Below are positions 53,501 through 63,932 of a stretch of DNA of 64,000 bases, piece by piece. A program made the translations under genes and the position numbers. The notes under the pieces were generated by a model. It made no database searches. It saw nothing but the letters and a program-made list of their open reading frames with translations, and was not told the origin of the DNA. The number at the start of each line of letters is the position of its first letter. Position 1 is the first letter of the stretch. The stretch is from NCBI RefSeq assembly GCF_032854445.1, contig NC_088302.1, positions 45,608,645 to 45,672,644 of the forward strand, in the 5' to 3' direction. This stretch comes from Liolophura sinensis. Lineage: Eukaryota; Mollusca; Polyplacophora; Chitonida; Chitonidae.

Positions 53501-56500
53501 TGGTCCCAGTAGCCATATTTCCAACCTCAACACGAGGCTGATGATTGCTACAAAACCCATATTAATCATCCAAATCAAACTTGTCAAGCAAATGGCACAG
53601 TTTTTATAGACAAATTGTTCATGGTAGGCAGGGATGTACTTTACTGAAGCAACTGAAGCTGGGGTTCACAGAAGTCGTCTGGACGAGCCAGTATTTGGTC
53701 CGTCGCTTGAATAGAAAATCTCAATAACTGGTTATATTTCGAAGTTGTTTATATCAAAGAAATATTTAAAATTTTACATAACCTCAATTTGAACAAAGTC
53801 TGCGAAGCAGCCTGTTCGCATGATGAATGATCTCCCTTTTAAAGAAATCTTCCCCACGTTGATTAGATTGAAGAAGGCAATTTTTGAAAGGGGAGAGGCG
53901 TATGAAACACATAGAAAGCTTCTTTGGTCCCTACCAAATTGGTCCTCAAAAATAATTTGACCTAGTTCGCCTTCTGATCATTCTAGCGCGAGTGACTGCA
54001 CATGAGCGCGGTCTGACTGGTTTCCTCTCCCTGATGTCAGGTGGAGCATATATCTTCAGATTCTTTCAGGGTAAGCATGCAGGTTGCCTCCAGGTTTCGT
54101 TTTCAGGAGTTTGATAAATGGCTTATAGCAGCCAAATTAAAACCAAATATAAACATTTACCAGCGACATTGATTCACTATAAAAGCATGTTTCTTGTTCA
54201 AACACTGCACATTGCGATGTGTGCCAGACAGGACAGTTCAGGCCACTGTGATCAAGCCATATCCATTGTTGAAAAAAGAGACAATTCGTTGTTACACAAA
54301 GTAGCAGTGAATATGTAGATTCTCCATTGAAAGATCATTATAGTTAACACTCCATGGAGTAAGTCACCATTTGCGGGTTTCTTTATCTTCTCATTACCAG
54401 TGGATGATCTTCGCAGCTTATTTCATATGACCAGTGCCCTGTCAGTAAGTCAAATCATACTTCGTTTTGATCTGCTTTTGCTGATTGAAACCTTTGTTTA
54501 TTTTAACAAGTAAGAATATGTCAAGAGAATTAGATAATGCACAGAACATTCATCTGTAACTCATCTGGACGCACTAGTCAGATTAGTTTCTAGAACACAT
54601 TTTCTCGAATTGTTTTTTGGTTTTAGGAGAGTAACAACCACAAATTCCATAAGTCATTAATGCACAACCCTTCTGTCTTGATTCATTACTGTTGAAAACT
54701 TTATAAAACTGATGTCAAGACCAACTGTTCATGTTGCAAGTTTGTCAATCTAGACTAAAAATCTAGTTTTTAAGCTTTCTGAGCAGGTCTTTCACGTCAC
54801 TGTACTGGTAATCTGAAATACATGTACCTAACTGCAATGTGAACCGATTATCAAAAATATTCAATTTCATTATCTCAAACGGTTGGTCGAAACACAAAAA
54901 AAAAAAAAAAAAAAAATCAATTTCAGTTAAAACAAAAACTCAGTTTCACCCAGAAAGTGGTGGTCAGTATGTGGAAAAATGACTTCTATGAACCCCGGTG
55001 AAGAAAAGTTATTCAAGGGGGATCATCAGTCAAATGATAATCAATGCTGAACAATGTGATTAAACTAATAACTTCCAGAACTTAAACTTGTAACTGGCAA
55101 CCAAAACTGAGTTCTGATCAATCTGAATGACAAACAGGAACACGATCATAGAAAACAGAGCATGAAGTCAGAGGACTGCAAAGGTACGCAAAGCTACACT
55201 GAGACATCTTGATATAACAAAGTCCCTGTTATTATCTAGTGCATAAAATGGCATGACAGAAAGGCTCAACATCAGCGGTAGCCCTTAACCTATGCCTATC
55301 TTGAAGACTGGAGATGTATCTACATGGCATACACTTTTATCACTGTTCTTCCATTTTCATTAGGTATGCATTCAACTTGCATGCATTCTACAGTTGCTAT
55401 CACTACAACACAAGTATAAGATACTTAAGGGAGATAACCTGACAAATTATGGAGTGTGTACTGATCAGAAAGTGAATTTACTTCATGACGCGCACATCAG
55501 TATAAGATCAACTAAACTTTAAACTAGTGGCAAATTGTTAATTCATGGATGCCAAAAAAAAAAAATCAGATGCACCTCAGCTGACTGGTTAGACTGTATC
55601 AGCCATGGAAAAAAAAACAAAAAAACACTATATAGATATCTTATTCACACTTCATGAATATGGCAAGCGAAGTTTTCAATAAACAGATTTACATTCTGAA
55701 CATAAATAATAGTTCAAAATTTACATGCAGGTGCTTTAAAAGAGGCAGAAGCCATTCTGAGAAAAGCAACTGGTGTATACTCTAAATACTACAAAAATTA
55801 CTCAAGCTATAATGTCATCTGTACCGATGGGAATTAACTGAATTCATGGACTGTAGCTAATGTAATTCAGTCACCAGTAAATACAAAAATAAATGTGATG
55901 GATCCCATCTACTGTTAATCCATCACAAAAGACAATGTCACTTTCAAGTTCTGCCCTGCTGACTTCCAGTATTAATGCTCAAAAGTTGGAACAGAGATTG
56001 CATGACTTTATTGGCTTATATGGGATGCTCAAAATTTTTTTTTTCTCTAAACTGCAAGCAATTTCTCCAAGCATTGATCTACACGCACCCTGAGGTTACA
56101 GCCTGTCTAACGCCAGCAATTAGACTGGGCACCATGTTATCACAATGTTTGGAGAATAAGCGTGCTAATAAGCAGTAGAAAGCAATACACTGGCAAAAAC
56201 AAAATCACCAGCACCAAGTGCTCTGTATTGGCTACTTCTAACCCCCAGTCCACTATTTGCAGATGGCCTACAACTCACCAAGATTACACTGGCCTTATAT
56301 GCACTATCTTACCTTCATCATTGGCTGATTTGCCAGATTTGCATTCATGCTAGGAGGTCCCATGTTCTGTGAAGGATTCCCTTGCTGGTTTGAGTTAAGG
56401 CTATTTCCCAACAGATTACTTGTTGCACCTCGGCCCTGACCTGGTCCACCCATGTTGTGATGAGGCCCATTAATAAGGTGAGAAAGGTGCTGCTGTTGAT

Positions 56501-58394
56501 TGATGCCAACTGCACTATTCAGCATGTTCTGAGAAGCCATTGCCTTCACATTAATGCCCATGTTAGCATTCATGTTGGCCAATGTGCCCAGAGCTGGACT
56601 CCCACTCGAGTTCGCCACAGTATAGGCAGCACTATTATTCGGTACCGTAGCGTCATTGTTTATATGAGAAGTAGGCGTTCCCGATTTGTTTAAAACTCCA
56701 TGAGGGGGAGAAGACAAACTGTTTGATAAAGGACTTTTCACAGCATTTGCCACAGATGTTGAAATGCCCACACTGGGACTTCGACTTGGAGGGCCAGACC
56801 CCTGGCTTTGGGGACTGGAAGTGCTGTTGTTGCCACCAGGCTGTGGGGGTGTAGGATTTGCACTAGCCTTCAGAAGATGGGTCAATTGTTGGTGCTTTTG
56901 AGATGTATCTTGGGAAAGCTGAGATGTTATGTGTGAATCATTAGGTCCATTTTGAGCAGAATTGGTACTTGCTCCCATCAGATCATCAGGTAACTCTTTC
57001 TCCAAATCCAACAGGGCACCCAAGGTGAAAGCTTCTGAAACAAAATCAAAATTAAAGAAACAGTTAGCAGCCTTGTTTGGTAAAAATTCAAAGTGCAACA
57101 AATTAGGGCATATCCTTAAATCTTTGTCTTGACTCCTCCCAGAAAAGAATACAAAAGTCCTCCCAAAGTATTTGTATTATTGGTCAAAATTTAGCCGTTA
57201 ACACATGCTGAGTTATTTCTTTTAACCTCTGAATGCATGATTTCATTAACTTGAAATGACCAGCAGTTACAGGGGGAAGCCCAGCTGCCCATCTCTCTGA
57301 TCTAACAAGTGAAACTAGTATGTCTCATGATATGATACCTAGCGAGGAATTACTCTGTTTGATTTCCAAAAAAAAAAACTTACAAATAACGCAATTCCAA
57401 CTGTACTGATCTAGCTTATTCACAGCTGTCGTAATACATGTACTGTCATTACGCATCAAACAAACTCAACATTTTATCCTTAAAATATTCTGGCATGTAT
57501 GTTTAGCGGACGTCATTCATTGTCAAGACAAAGATATTGTTCATACATATTTTTCAGTGAACCATAATAAGCAGGTTATAGATCCTGTTTGCAACCATTT
57601 CCCATGGAAACTCTTGGTACGAAATGACTTGGACAAACGGTTTGGAAAGGAAATTACTGGAAAAGTCAGTCATAACATTCAATTTAATTATTCAACATAA
57701 CTACAAAAACAGACAATCAGCCCACTTCAAAAGAATAAAAGAAGTATACCATTGATACATCTCAAAAATGCAATTTTCAATTATCCAAGTTGATCTTCTG
57801 GATTTGAAACTCCAAGAATACACAGAATGGCATACTCGTAATTTCCACTATATAAACAATGTGTAGTTCAGTCTAAATGAAATGCACTGATCGAGTAAAT
57901 AACTGAACATCCAGGTATCCTGCCCATGCATCGGTTCCCACAAATGGAAAGTGAACACTAGACCATGTGGATCACATGTGAAGTGTATGCGTTACATTCC
58001 AATATTTACTGACCGCATCAACATGCGTTTACAAATTAATAACTTCATCGGTACGAGTAGCTGGTAGTCGTATACCTAAATTCAAATTCCATCTCACTTG
58101 TACGCCACGTGATAATGTTGATCGTACACATCCAGGGTCTAGTAAACTAGTGCAAATCTGACATTGACAATCATTCTGGGAAAGCATGTCGTTTCCAAGA
58201 GGATGCATGTAAAGACAAATAGCTTGACAGTAGTCATCTTCTCTTCGTGTTTTATGGATCTTAAGCCAACATAAGATCATACAAACATAAATACAGAAAG
58301 CAATAATGCTCTTACCACCACTGGCGTCGCTTGAACTTGAAGCAATCTTCTGACGCTTCGGTGGAGGTCCATCAACGCCAAGCTGGTCGGCCAT
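33450..58394 (-). CDS. CREBBP: CBP/p300 histone acetyltransferase co-activator, complete, 26 coding exons, 2345 aa
   Basis: Nuclear acetyltransferase and scaffold that bridges DNA-bound activators to the transcription machinery and acetylates histones H3/H4 and other proteins. Exons (high to low): 58394-58316, 57034-56313, 50660-50484, 49166-48947, 48694-48434, 47974-47740, 47521-47404, 47250-47124, 46908-46718, 46502-46404, 46070-45311, 45098-44980, 44720-44550, 44221-44064, 42578-42498, 41277-41221, 40772-40695, 40401-40334, 39977-39957, 39664-39517, 39290-39144, 38658-38379, 37828-37616, 37319-37161, 36426-36145, 35516-33450. All introns are GT-AG and the phases join; 7038 nt. Length is close to human CBP (2442) and p300 (2414). 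Domain order: TAZ1, KIX, bromodomain, RING/PHD, HAT, ZZ, TAZ2, NCBD, Gln-rich tail. Invertebrates usually have one gene orthologous to both mammalian paralogues, so the symbol is used in that sense. Confidence 0.97.
34040..34110 (-). repeat. CAG/CAA trinucleotide run (poly-Gln) in CBP
   Basis: Mixed CAG and CAA codons encode about 20 consecutive Gln. CAA interruptions normally limit slippage, but the run is a candidate length polymorphism. Confidence 0.85.
36145..36426 (-). CDS. CREBBP: CBP exon 25: end of HAT and first half of ZZ finger
   Basis: Residues 1564-1657: [59 protein letters not shown], then [20 protein letters not shown]. The Cys pairs start the ZZ zinc finger, which continues in exon 26. 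Confidence 0.95.
37161..37319 (-). CDS. CREBBP: CBP exon 24: Lys-rich autoacetylation loop
   Basis: Residues 1511-1563: [19 protein letters not shown] continues Lys-rich and ends [12 protein letters not shown]. It corresponds to the basic loop that in p300 inhibits the HAT until it is autoacetylated. Confidence 0.92.
37616..39664 (-). CDS. CREBBP: CBP exons 20-23: HAT catalytic core
   Basis: Exons 39664-39517, 39290-39144, 38658-38379 and 37828-37616, residues about 1248-1510. [104 protein letters not shown] and [19 protein letters not shown] are all present. The Trp of HIWACPP and Tyr of [10 protein letters not shown] correspond to the p300 residues that shape the lysine tunnel and act in catalysis. 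The enzyme is expected to be active. Confidence 0.97.
39957..39977 (-). CDS. CREBBP: CBP exon 19: 21-nt microexon
   Basis: Between the acceptor TTTTTTCACAG and donor ATG|GTATGT lie 21 nt. With the flanking phase-1 nucleotides they encode RLQTTKN plus the start of Gly, joining AKA-type exon 18 sequence to [19 protein letters not shown]. This matches the KRLQTTRLGNHLEDRV segment of relatives with a small insertion, and the phase works only if the microexon is included. Confidence 0.85.
40334..42578 (-). CDS. CREBBP: CBP exons 15-18: RING/PHD (CH2) module
   Basis: Exons 42578-42498, 41277-41221, 40772-40695 and 40401-40334, each 57-81 nt and too small to appear as long open frames. They encode [60 protein letters not shown] and [19 protein letters not shown]. 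The Cys/His spacing fits the discontinuous PHD/RING of CBP/p300, which helps restrain the acetyltransferase. Confidence 0.93.
40895..41085 (-). repeat. Diverged interspersed repeat in CBP intron 16
   Basis: TTTATTTGATTTTTAATGCT, then CACTCATATGTTGGCAG and GGACAACCCTCCGGACTTCA. A similar order (TGATGCTTAATGCC, TCACTTATACGATGGC, TGACAACCCTCCCGACCTAA) occurs at 46190-46370. Probably an old SINE-like family related to family B only in its tail. Confidence 0.45.
41815..41930 (-). repeat. SINE family B fragment, CBP intron 15
   Basis: TATTTATTTATTTATCTGAT and GTTACGCCGTACTCAACAAT, then ACTTATACAATGGCAGCTAG. 3' part only. Confidence 0.65.
44064..45098 (-). CDS. CREBBP: CBP exons 12-14: bromodomain
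   Basis: Exons 45098-44980, 44720-44550 and 44221-44064, residues about 997-1146. [67 protein letters not shown]. The Asn of LYNRKTS is the acetyl-lysine-anchoring residue. Exon 14 ends with [20 protein letters not shown], the start of the RING-like module. Confidence 0.96.
45311..46908 (-). CDS. CREBBP: CBP exons 9-11: disordered Pro/Ser/Gln linker
   Basis: Exons 46908-46718, 46502-46404 and 46070-45311, residues 647-997. Pro/Gln-rich, then Ser/Thr-rich. Includes IKLEPP, VKQE repeats and VKSEPDE, which fit the psi-K-x-E sumoylation consensus that also occurs in this region of mammalian p300. Exon 10 ([20 protein letters not shown]) is a 99-nt cassette with phase 0 on both sides, so it could be skipped without a frameshift. 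Confidence 0.88.
46190..46370 (-). repeat. Diverged interspersed repeat in CBP intron 10
   Basis: Same family as 40895-41085, judged from the shared TTAATGCC tail and CAACCCTCC segment. Confidence 0.45.
47124..47974 (-). CDS. CREBBP: CBP exons 6-8: KIX domain
   Basis: Exons 47974-47740, 47521-47404 and 47250-47124. KIX, residues about 541-630: [19 protein letters not shown], then [20 protein letters not shown], then [20 protein letters not shown]. The Tyr of the [12 protein letters not shown] helix that binds phospho-CREB in mammals is conserved. Confidence 0.96.
48434..49166 (-). CDS. CREBBP: CBP exons 4-5: TAZ1 zinc domain
   Basis: Exon 4 (49166-48947) and exon 5 (48694-48434). Residues about 340-430: [20 protein letters not shown], then [46 protein letters not shown] and [10 protein letters not shown]. 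The full set of His/Cys zinc ligands of TAZ1 (three HCCC sites) appears present. In relatives TAZ1 binds CITED2, HIF-1alpha and STAT2 activation domains. Confidence 0.95.
49484..50431. mobile_element. Tc1/mariner-type non-autonomous element with TA target duplication, CBP intron 3
   Basis: The ends are CTGTATATGCCTTTTTATTC at 49484 and, reverse-complemented, CTGTAAATGCCTTTTTATTC ending at 50431. They differ at one of 20 positions. TA flanks both ends (49482-49483 and 50432-50433). Inner arms share CGCGGATTT-type blocks. The roughly 950-bp interior has no recognisable transposase. Confidence 0.75.
50484..50660 (-). CDS. CREBBP: CBP exon 3: linker before TAZ1
   Basis: Residues 268-326, [16 protein letters not shown] and then Asn/Pro/Met-rich disordered sequence ending SMNT; phase 0 on both sides. 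Confidence 0.88.
50661..56312. other. CBP intron 2 (about 5.65 kb)
   Basis: No coding exon is needed here, because phases 0/0 join cleanly. Contains the SINE at 52070-52235, a diverged tail fragment near 51925-51975 and a poly-A run near 54897-54917; otherwise unremarkable. Confidence 0.5.
52070..52235 (-). repeat. SINE family B, CBP intron 2
   Basis: Minus orientation. It retains a good tRNA-like head: rc GGGGCCTCCGTGGTTCAGTT, then AATGCGGTCACTGTGAGTTC and AAGTCCAGCTCATGCTGGC. The 3' tail is missing. Confidence 0.8.
56313..57034 (-). CDS. CREBBP: CBP exon 2: Ser/Asn-rich nuclear-receptor-binding region
   Basis: Residues 27-267. It begins [20 protein letters not shown], equivalent to the acidic LFDLENDLPDEL block of relatives. 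[11 protein letters not shown] contains an LxxLL nuclear-receptor box. The rest is low-complexity Ser/Asn/Gly/Pro sequence. Confidence 0.93.
58316..58394 (-). CDS. CREBBP: CBP exon 1: N-terminus
   Basis: [16 protein letters not shown] and then a Ser-rich run, ending phase 1 (GGTG|GTAAG). The DGPPxPKRxK motif matches CBP/p300 N-termini and includes a basic nuclear-localisation-like patch. The ATG (58394) has A at -3 and G at +4. The frame stays open a little upstream, but without an ATG. Confidence 0.9.
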
Positions 58395-58424
58395 GTTCAG
58401 AGACAATTTCCCTTCCACGGAACG

Positions 58425-58812
58425 GTACCCGGGTATATAAACTCAGAGAATGTAAATAATTTGGCTCTCCGAGCAGATCAAACGCAACAAATTTCCATAA
58501 AAAACCAAATCAAGTCCGAATATGCAAAAAGTTTAACTGTTCCCATCCTAGAGCCGAATCCACTCGCTCCTGTGGTCCCGAAATTCACTCGATGAGCTTG
58601 CGGGAGCACAAAGCGGCCGTACGACGTCTCATTTCATCTTTAACTCTCCCCCCAGAGAGCTTTAGAACAGCCATGATCCACGTAGGCCTATTCTACGAAA
58701 CACCATGTAAACCATCTACGGAAAAAAATCCTAATTCCGCGAATAATCATGCGAGAATTTGGGCTTAAAATTCCCTCAAATTGCTCACAAATCCCGTCCA
58801 AGATGGCGGCTG
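58425..58812. promoter_or_regulatory. CBP upstream region with YY1-like motif, possible bidirectional promoter
   Basis: CCAAGATGGCGGC at 58798-58810 (plus strand) matches the YY1/start-site element common at metazoan TSSs. GC content rises at 58560-58630. A TTTATATA on the minus strand (about 58432-58441) lies only about 40 bp before the CBP ATG, probably too close to be the main TATA element. No transcript evidence. Confidence 0.35.
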
Positions 58813-58919
58813 TTGATGAAAAGTTTTACGCTTGTCACAGAAAACAGCGAGGATTACCGAACACCCAAATTTCAGGCGGAGATGAATTATTCGTCAAGCT
58901 GGGTATTCACGTGGTATAA
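58803..58919 (+). CDS. Possible first exon or short ORF of a divergent gene
   Basis: ATG 58803 (A of GCGGCTGTTG-type start within the YY1-like motif) opens MAAVDEKFYACHRKQRG, 38 codons ending TAA at 58917-58919. A splice donor could lie inside, but I cannot follow the gene downstream. Function not recognised; it may be chance. Confidence 0.2.
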   Translation: MAAVDEKFYACHRKQRGLPNTQISGGDELFVKLGIHVV

Positions 58920-61149
58920 ATCAAAGGCTTTCATTGGCCACGAACGAAAATTAGATCACGTGTCGCACATTACGGATTGTTCCGGAAAGTTCCGAGTAAG
59001 GGTTTCTGGGATTGACTTAACATCCAATGGAATGAAATTGCCCCTTCCCACTTCGGAGCCCCGGTTGTATGATAACTGCACACATGAAACATAGCTACAG
59101 GCGGGGCCGGGTTACCGTTAGGTCTCTGTCAGGTGTTTGTAACATTTAAGTAGAAGCATTATTCTCCTGTAGAATTATCTGATCGATATGAAGAGCTGTA
59201 TGCGACGAAATTTTCACCCCAGGCTCAGTGGTATTTGGAGAAAAAGTCTTGTACACAATCGAGCCGAGTAAACCATGAATGAAGTCCTGATTTGATGTTG
59301 ATTTCAGCAGCAAGCACTGCTGTGGTCATGTGGGAGACAAGTGTCGCCTGGTTTCATGATCAGTTTGAGGTGTACGTACCGTGTTTTATCCCTGTTATTT
59401 TGTTTGTGGGAAGGAAAAAGGTGTACCAATTGTACCCAAAAGCTGGTGTTTTTCAGGTTGACCAACTCCAGATACGTGCATGCAAGTACTGAAGAGACAT
59501 AGCAAAATTGAGACATAAAATGTTAGACCTTTCATGGAGTGACAAACGTGAGATAATATTGTCTAACCCAGGTTAAGATAGATGGGTTTTAATGCCAGGC
59601 CAGACACCAAATCAAAAACGGAAAAGAGAAGCAAATTTCTGAAAACTTTACAAAGGACCTGTTATGTTAAGGCAGAAAATCAGCCGCAGTTCAAGAAGCG
59701 AAACTGACTGTAGCTGTGATTGACATCTGTTGCACTTTCATTACGCTACTTCTGTTTTCACTTCTGTATTATTCCTCTTTCCCTGTTATATTACACTTGT
59801 GCCATTTATGAACCTTGCAAAATACACATTTGTGTTTAATAGTGGTGTATAGGACATCAAATCGAAAAATGGTGTAGCCTATACTCTACACTCTGAAATA
59901 TCTTTTTCAGACACTGTAGAGTGGGAAACATCACTGGTCCACACATGAAACTCTCAAAAACTCCTGAGCACGCCATTAAACACCAACTATATAAATAAGT
60001 ATTTAACAAATGTAACTTCAGCGCCATAATTACTGTACATATTGCACGCAACATGGCAATATATATGGGTTCTCAACCAGGATTCATGTATCATTTCCAT
60101 AGAATTGCCACATGTTATGTATTAGCACACCTAACAATTATTGATTCTGATTCATTATGAAACTTATTTAACACAAGTTGGCCTATATCTTTACTCACAC
60201 AAAAGCATGTTTCCAAAGAGAAAATGATGCCCTGAGATTTGAACATTTCCTCAATGTTCTAACTATTGTCCACAACAACTTCATTTTTCCACTCTACCAT
60301 GAAGGTTGCCTTACACATAAAAGTAGAAATACGGACTTTAGACTTGACAAAATATGGCAAAACTAATCACAATATAAAGTTTATGTTTTACATATGAAGA
60401 CATTAACCAAAACGAAACTTTGACAGCAGACTGAAATACATACATGAAAGTTTCAGCAAAAATATTTTTCTGATTAACATCAATCTTCATACAGTAATTA
60501 AGAACACACTACCTCGTTTGAACAGGAAATTGGCGTTTTTGATCAAGAGTACATATTTGGTGGGTTATTACTAAGCAACCATCTCTTCCATGACTAGGTA
60601 ATTTTTATTGGCACATCGACCTAGTTTTGTACTCCTGATTTAGAAATTACAGAATTATGCTAGGATTTTTAGATTTGCACTTTCTTATCGTACCTCTCTT
60701 GGGCCGATTATCCGCTTTACTGTACCTGGTCCTTTGTCCAAATGCACATCATATATTTAGCACACACGTGATTTACAGTATGTGTAAGGCTGCTGAAAGA
60801 GCAGAGCTGGGTTTGAACATGTCCCTCTCATTGGTCAAGAACCTGATAGTCCCAGTGAGGCAGCGCTTACAGCATTTCAGTCTACAAACCCTTCAAAATA
60901 TGTTTGAGTGGTACGCAACTCCAACCACAAGGCTGCCACGTTGTGGGTTCAGTCCCAGTTTAGGACAGGGAATTTGTACATTTTGCCAACAGTTATCCCT
61001 GACTCATCATACTTTTTTTCTCCAGAAACTGGAGAAATGCGCCTCCATCGATATAAATGTCAAGAGCTGCCTCAGCTCCTCTCATGCACCAATTTTGTAA
61101 CATTCAGCCATTCCTGGTCTAAGACACTGTAATGATAGATTAGCCAGCC
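58920..61149. other. Intergenic sequence, no gene seen
   Basis: AT-rich, with a SINE-tail fragment near 59950-59998 (CTCCTGAGCACGCCATTAAA). Open frames such as 60657-61100 have no domain, and the latter contains a tRNA-like GTGGGTTCAGTCCCAG near 60944. Confidence 0.4.
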
Positions 61150-61410
61150 ACAGTAAGTGGGGGACCTCCGTGAACGAGGTGGTTTGCACGGCCCAGTGAA
61201 CAGGGAGCCTCTCATCAATGTGGTCGCTGTGAATTCAAGTCCAGCTCATGCTGGTTTCCTCTCTGGCTGTACATGGGGAGGTCTGTCAGCAACCTACAGA
61301 TGGTCGTGGGTGTCACCCTGGTTGTGCCTGGTTTCCTTCCACCATACTGCTGGCCACCATCATATAAGTGATATATTCTTGAGTACTTCACTACACACCA
61401 TTCAAATAAA
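61150..61410 (+). repeat. SINE family B, nearly full length
   Basis: Begins GGGGGACCTCCGTGAACGAG, then TGGTCGCTGTGAATTCAAGT, CCAGCTCATGCTGGTTTCCT, TACAGATGGTCGTGGGTGTC, TTCCACCATACTGCTGGCC, and a degenerate tail with (AAAT)n. Confidence 0.82.
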
Positions 61411-62700
61411 TAAATAGTGAGTGAAATAGAATATGGGAAGTTTCAAGTTTCAGACTTTTAGCTAAAGGTATAAAACAGTCATGCGGTATGTATCATGCGA
61501 CCTGTCAAAAATGTTAGAGAGCTATTTTTGATTACATATTTATCATAACATGGGTGTGTGGAAAAAGTTTTACTAAAATGTGATATAGAGTAAATGAAGG
61601 GTTAAATGAATTAAAGAGCTGAATGTTTGTAGACTAAAAAAGTTCATGAATGAAATATAGATGTCATTTTACCATCATAACAGGTGATCAGTATTACATG
61701 AATTGAAGAAGTCTAAACATTTCCGACAAGTCACATGATACAGTCAGACTATTTTGTATATTTAACGACAAAAGAGTTAGAACTGGAAACTTCCCTGATA
61801 GTGCCAACTGAACTCCCAGTTTTCAGTGCTTAGCAATTGGAAAATGGACACCTTGCTCAAGCTGGCCTCAAAAATGACTGTCTTAACCCACTTTACTAAT
61901 TAGCCTACCTTTAGCAGCCAGTTTCCAGAAATTCTGATGGAGAAGTGTTAATTTAATTACATAACTAGATATGTTAACTACATTAGACATAGGATTAAAC
62001 AGTCATGAAAGATCACCAATGTAAATGTTGATCAACCTGAAGATGGATTATGCAGGTGTGGGCAGTGTTATATCCTACTGGTTGTGGCAACATACCATAT
62101 ATCATTGATTATGAATTTTGATAATGATGATTATTTTGTGGTTCCAGTACCTCTAAAACACCAATAAAATAAAGAAATATTTATTTTCAAGAAAATATAT
62201 GTTGATTTGAAGAAACTTTTAAAAAGCTACCCTAATTCCTCAACCTTTTCGAAAGAGCAACTTTCAGTGCAATTTATGTATATTTATAATTAGATTCTGG
62301 ACAGAAAAAACTACACTAGTTGGGTTGCGCACTTACAGGGGTTTTGCAAAAAATATAATTTTATCAATCTACACAGAATAATGCCTTCAAAATATGCTTG
62401 AATAAACACTATGCAAACATGCCAAAGGCTGAAGAATTACAGTAACCCTGCATGTATTTAAATTTTTGTCTGAAATATTATACATTACAGTCACCAAAAA
62501 TAAATAAAATTAACAGTGGCATAAAGCAATGAATGGTATACCATTGTGTTTTTAGCTTTGCACTTAACACAAGCTTTGGCTAGTGTAAGTGTAATAAATA
62601 TTCCTGACTGCCAGGCCTGAAGTGGCACTGCGGTAATGTCACATAAGCAGTTTAAGGCTCTATTTTGTTCAAAAAACAAAAAATTTTGAAAACCTTAGTT
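61411..62700. other. Intergenic sequence, no gene seen
   Basis: AT-rich unique sequence with short open frames only. Confidence 0.45.
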
Positions 62701-62714
62701 TTCCCATCTTAAAG

Positions 62715-63205
62715 TGGCTAGCATCCCCACCTCAGAATACCCAGTCACTCTTGTATTCCCACCCCAGAGTGCCAAATGTATGCAGTGCATCCCCCCCACC
62801 TCAGAGTGCTCCGCTTTCCCATCTCAGGGTACCCACCTCAGGGTGCCCAGTATTCCCATTTCAAAGTCCCAAGTATTCCTACCTCAGAGTGCATGTTCCC
62901 AGTCTTATTGGAATACCCACCTTACTCCTGAGTGCCCCACCATCTCTCGCGTACCCAGTATCCCTACACTTCCGGGCACTTGGTACATCCCAATCTCAAA
63001 GTGTCCAGTATCCTCGCATCACGGTACCCAGTCATGCCAGTATCCGCACCTCAGAATGCCCAGTGTCCCCCAACTTAAAGCAACCAGTATCTGGAAAATT
63101 AAGTGCAGTAGCCCCACCTCATAGTGCCTGGTTTCTTCACCTCAGACATGTCAGCTTAGCTGGTCATGGCAGTATCCATACCTCATAGTGTCCCCCATCT
63201 CGAAG
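62715..63205. repeat. Degenerate C-rich minisatellite
   Basis: About 15 or more loose copies of CACCTCAGAGTGCCCAGTAT followed by TCCC, spaced irregularly at about 25-40 bp. The resulting Pro/Ser-rich open frames on the plus strand in two frames are by-products. Confidence 0.7.
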
Positions 63206-63631
63206 CAACTAGTCATTTCCTTTGTGCTGTGTGGTTTGATTAATTCATTTATTGAATGTGAGTTATCATTGCAGGGTTGAAATACTTTGTTAATTGTAAT
63301 TGCGTAGTGCCAGTTTATTGCTGCTGTTTTGCTGATTGTGAGTAATGATGACTGAGACTGTTTCTGTTGATTACTAGGAGATATATTTGCCATATTGCAG
63401 ATGATGTCAACTGGAGTAAGTTTGCTGGTTCACTATTGACTTTGGAATGTTTGTACCAGGAGATGGCTTGGTGGGGGAAGGATGTTGCTGTTTCTGTAAT
63501 TATGAATTTAGACAATTACTATGGGTGTTGTGTTAACACCTGGCAAAGGGTGGTGGTTTCCAGACACTGAGTGAAAAAGTTTTGGGTGCATGAAATAAAT
63601 GATGTTTGAGGTTAGCTACTTAACTATTCGA

Positions 63632-63932
63632 CTGCTTCTGTGGTCTAATGGCCATGATCAAACCCAGGCCAGGTCATACCAAAGACTTAAAAAATGGTTC
63701 TTGTAGCTGCTTCTTTTAGCGCTCAGCACTGAGAGGTTAGAGTAAGGTGGTCAGTATAATGTGACTAGATAAGGTGTCATGTCTGGTGTCTTCAACATGA
63801 TACTTCAGTTGCAGCAGGACTTTGGTCATGGTTTCACCCGGCGACTAGAAGATACAGTATATGAATACACACCTAATGACTTCATACATCATATGACTGA
63901 AAAATTGTTAAGTACGACGATAAACAGCAAGC
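63632..63932 (+). repeat. SINE family A
   Basis: Diverged tRNA-like head (CTTCTGTGGTCTAATGGCC), the GTCAGTATAATGTGACTAG, GTGTCATGTCTGGTGTCTTC and ATATGACTGAAAAATTGTTA blocks, ending AAGTACGACGATAAAC. Same family as 1048-1372 and 6365-6600. Confidence 0.75.

Noticed and set aside
50661-56312. An extra CBP exon inside the 5.65-kb intron 2
   Set aside because: Exons 2 and 3 join in phase 0, and no open frame here shows CBP similarity.
62714-63188. Two Pro/Ser-rich plus-strand open frames of 136 and 145 residues
   Set aside because: They overlap in different frames over a degenerate minisatellite, with no start or splice context.
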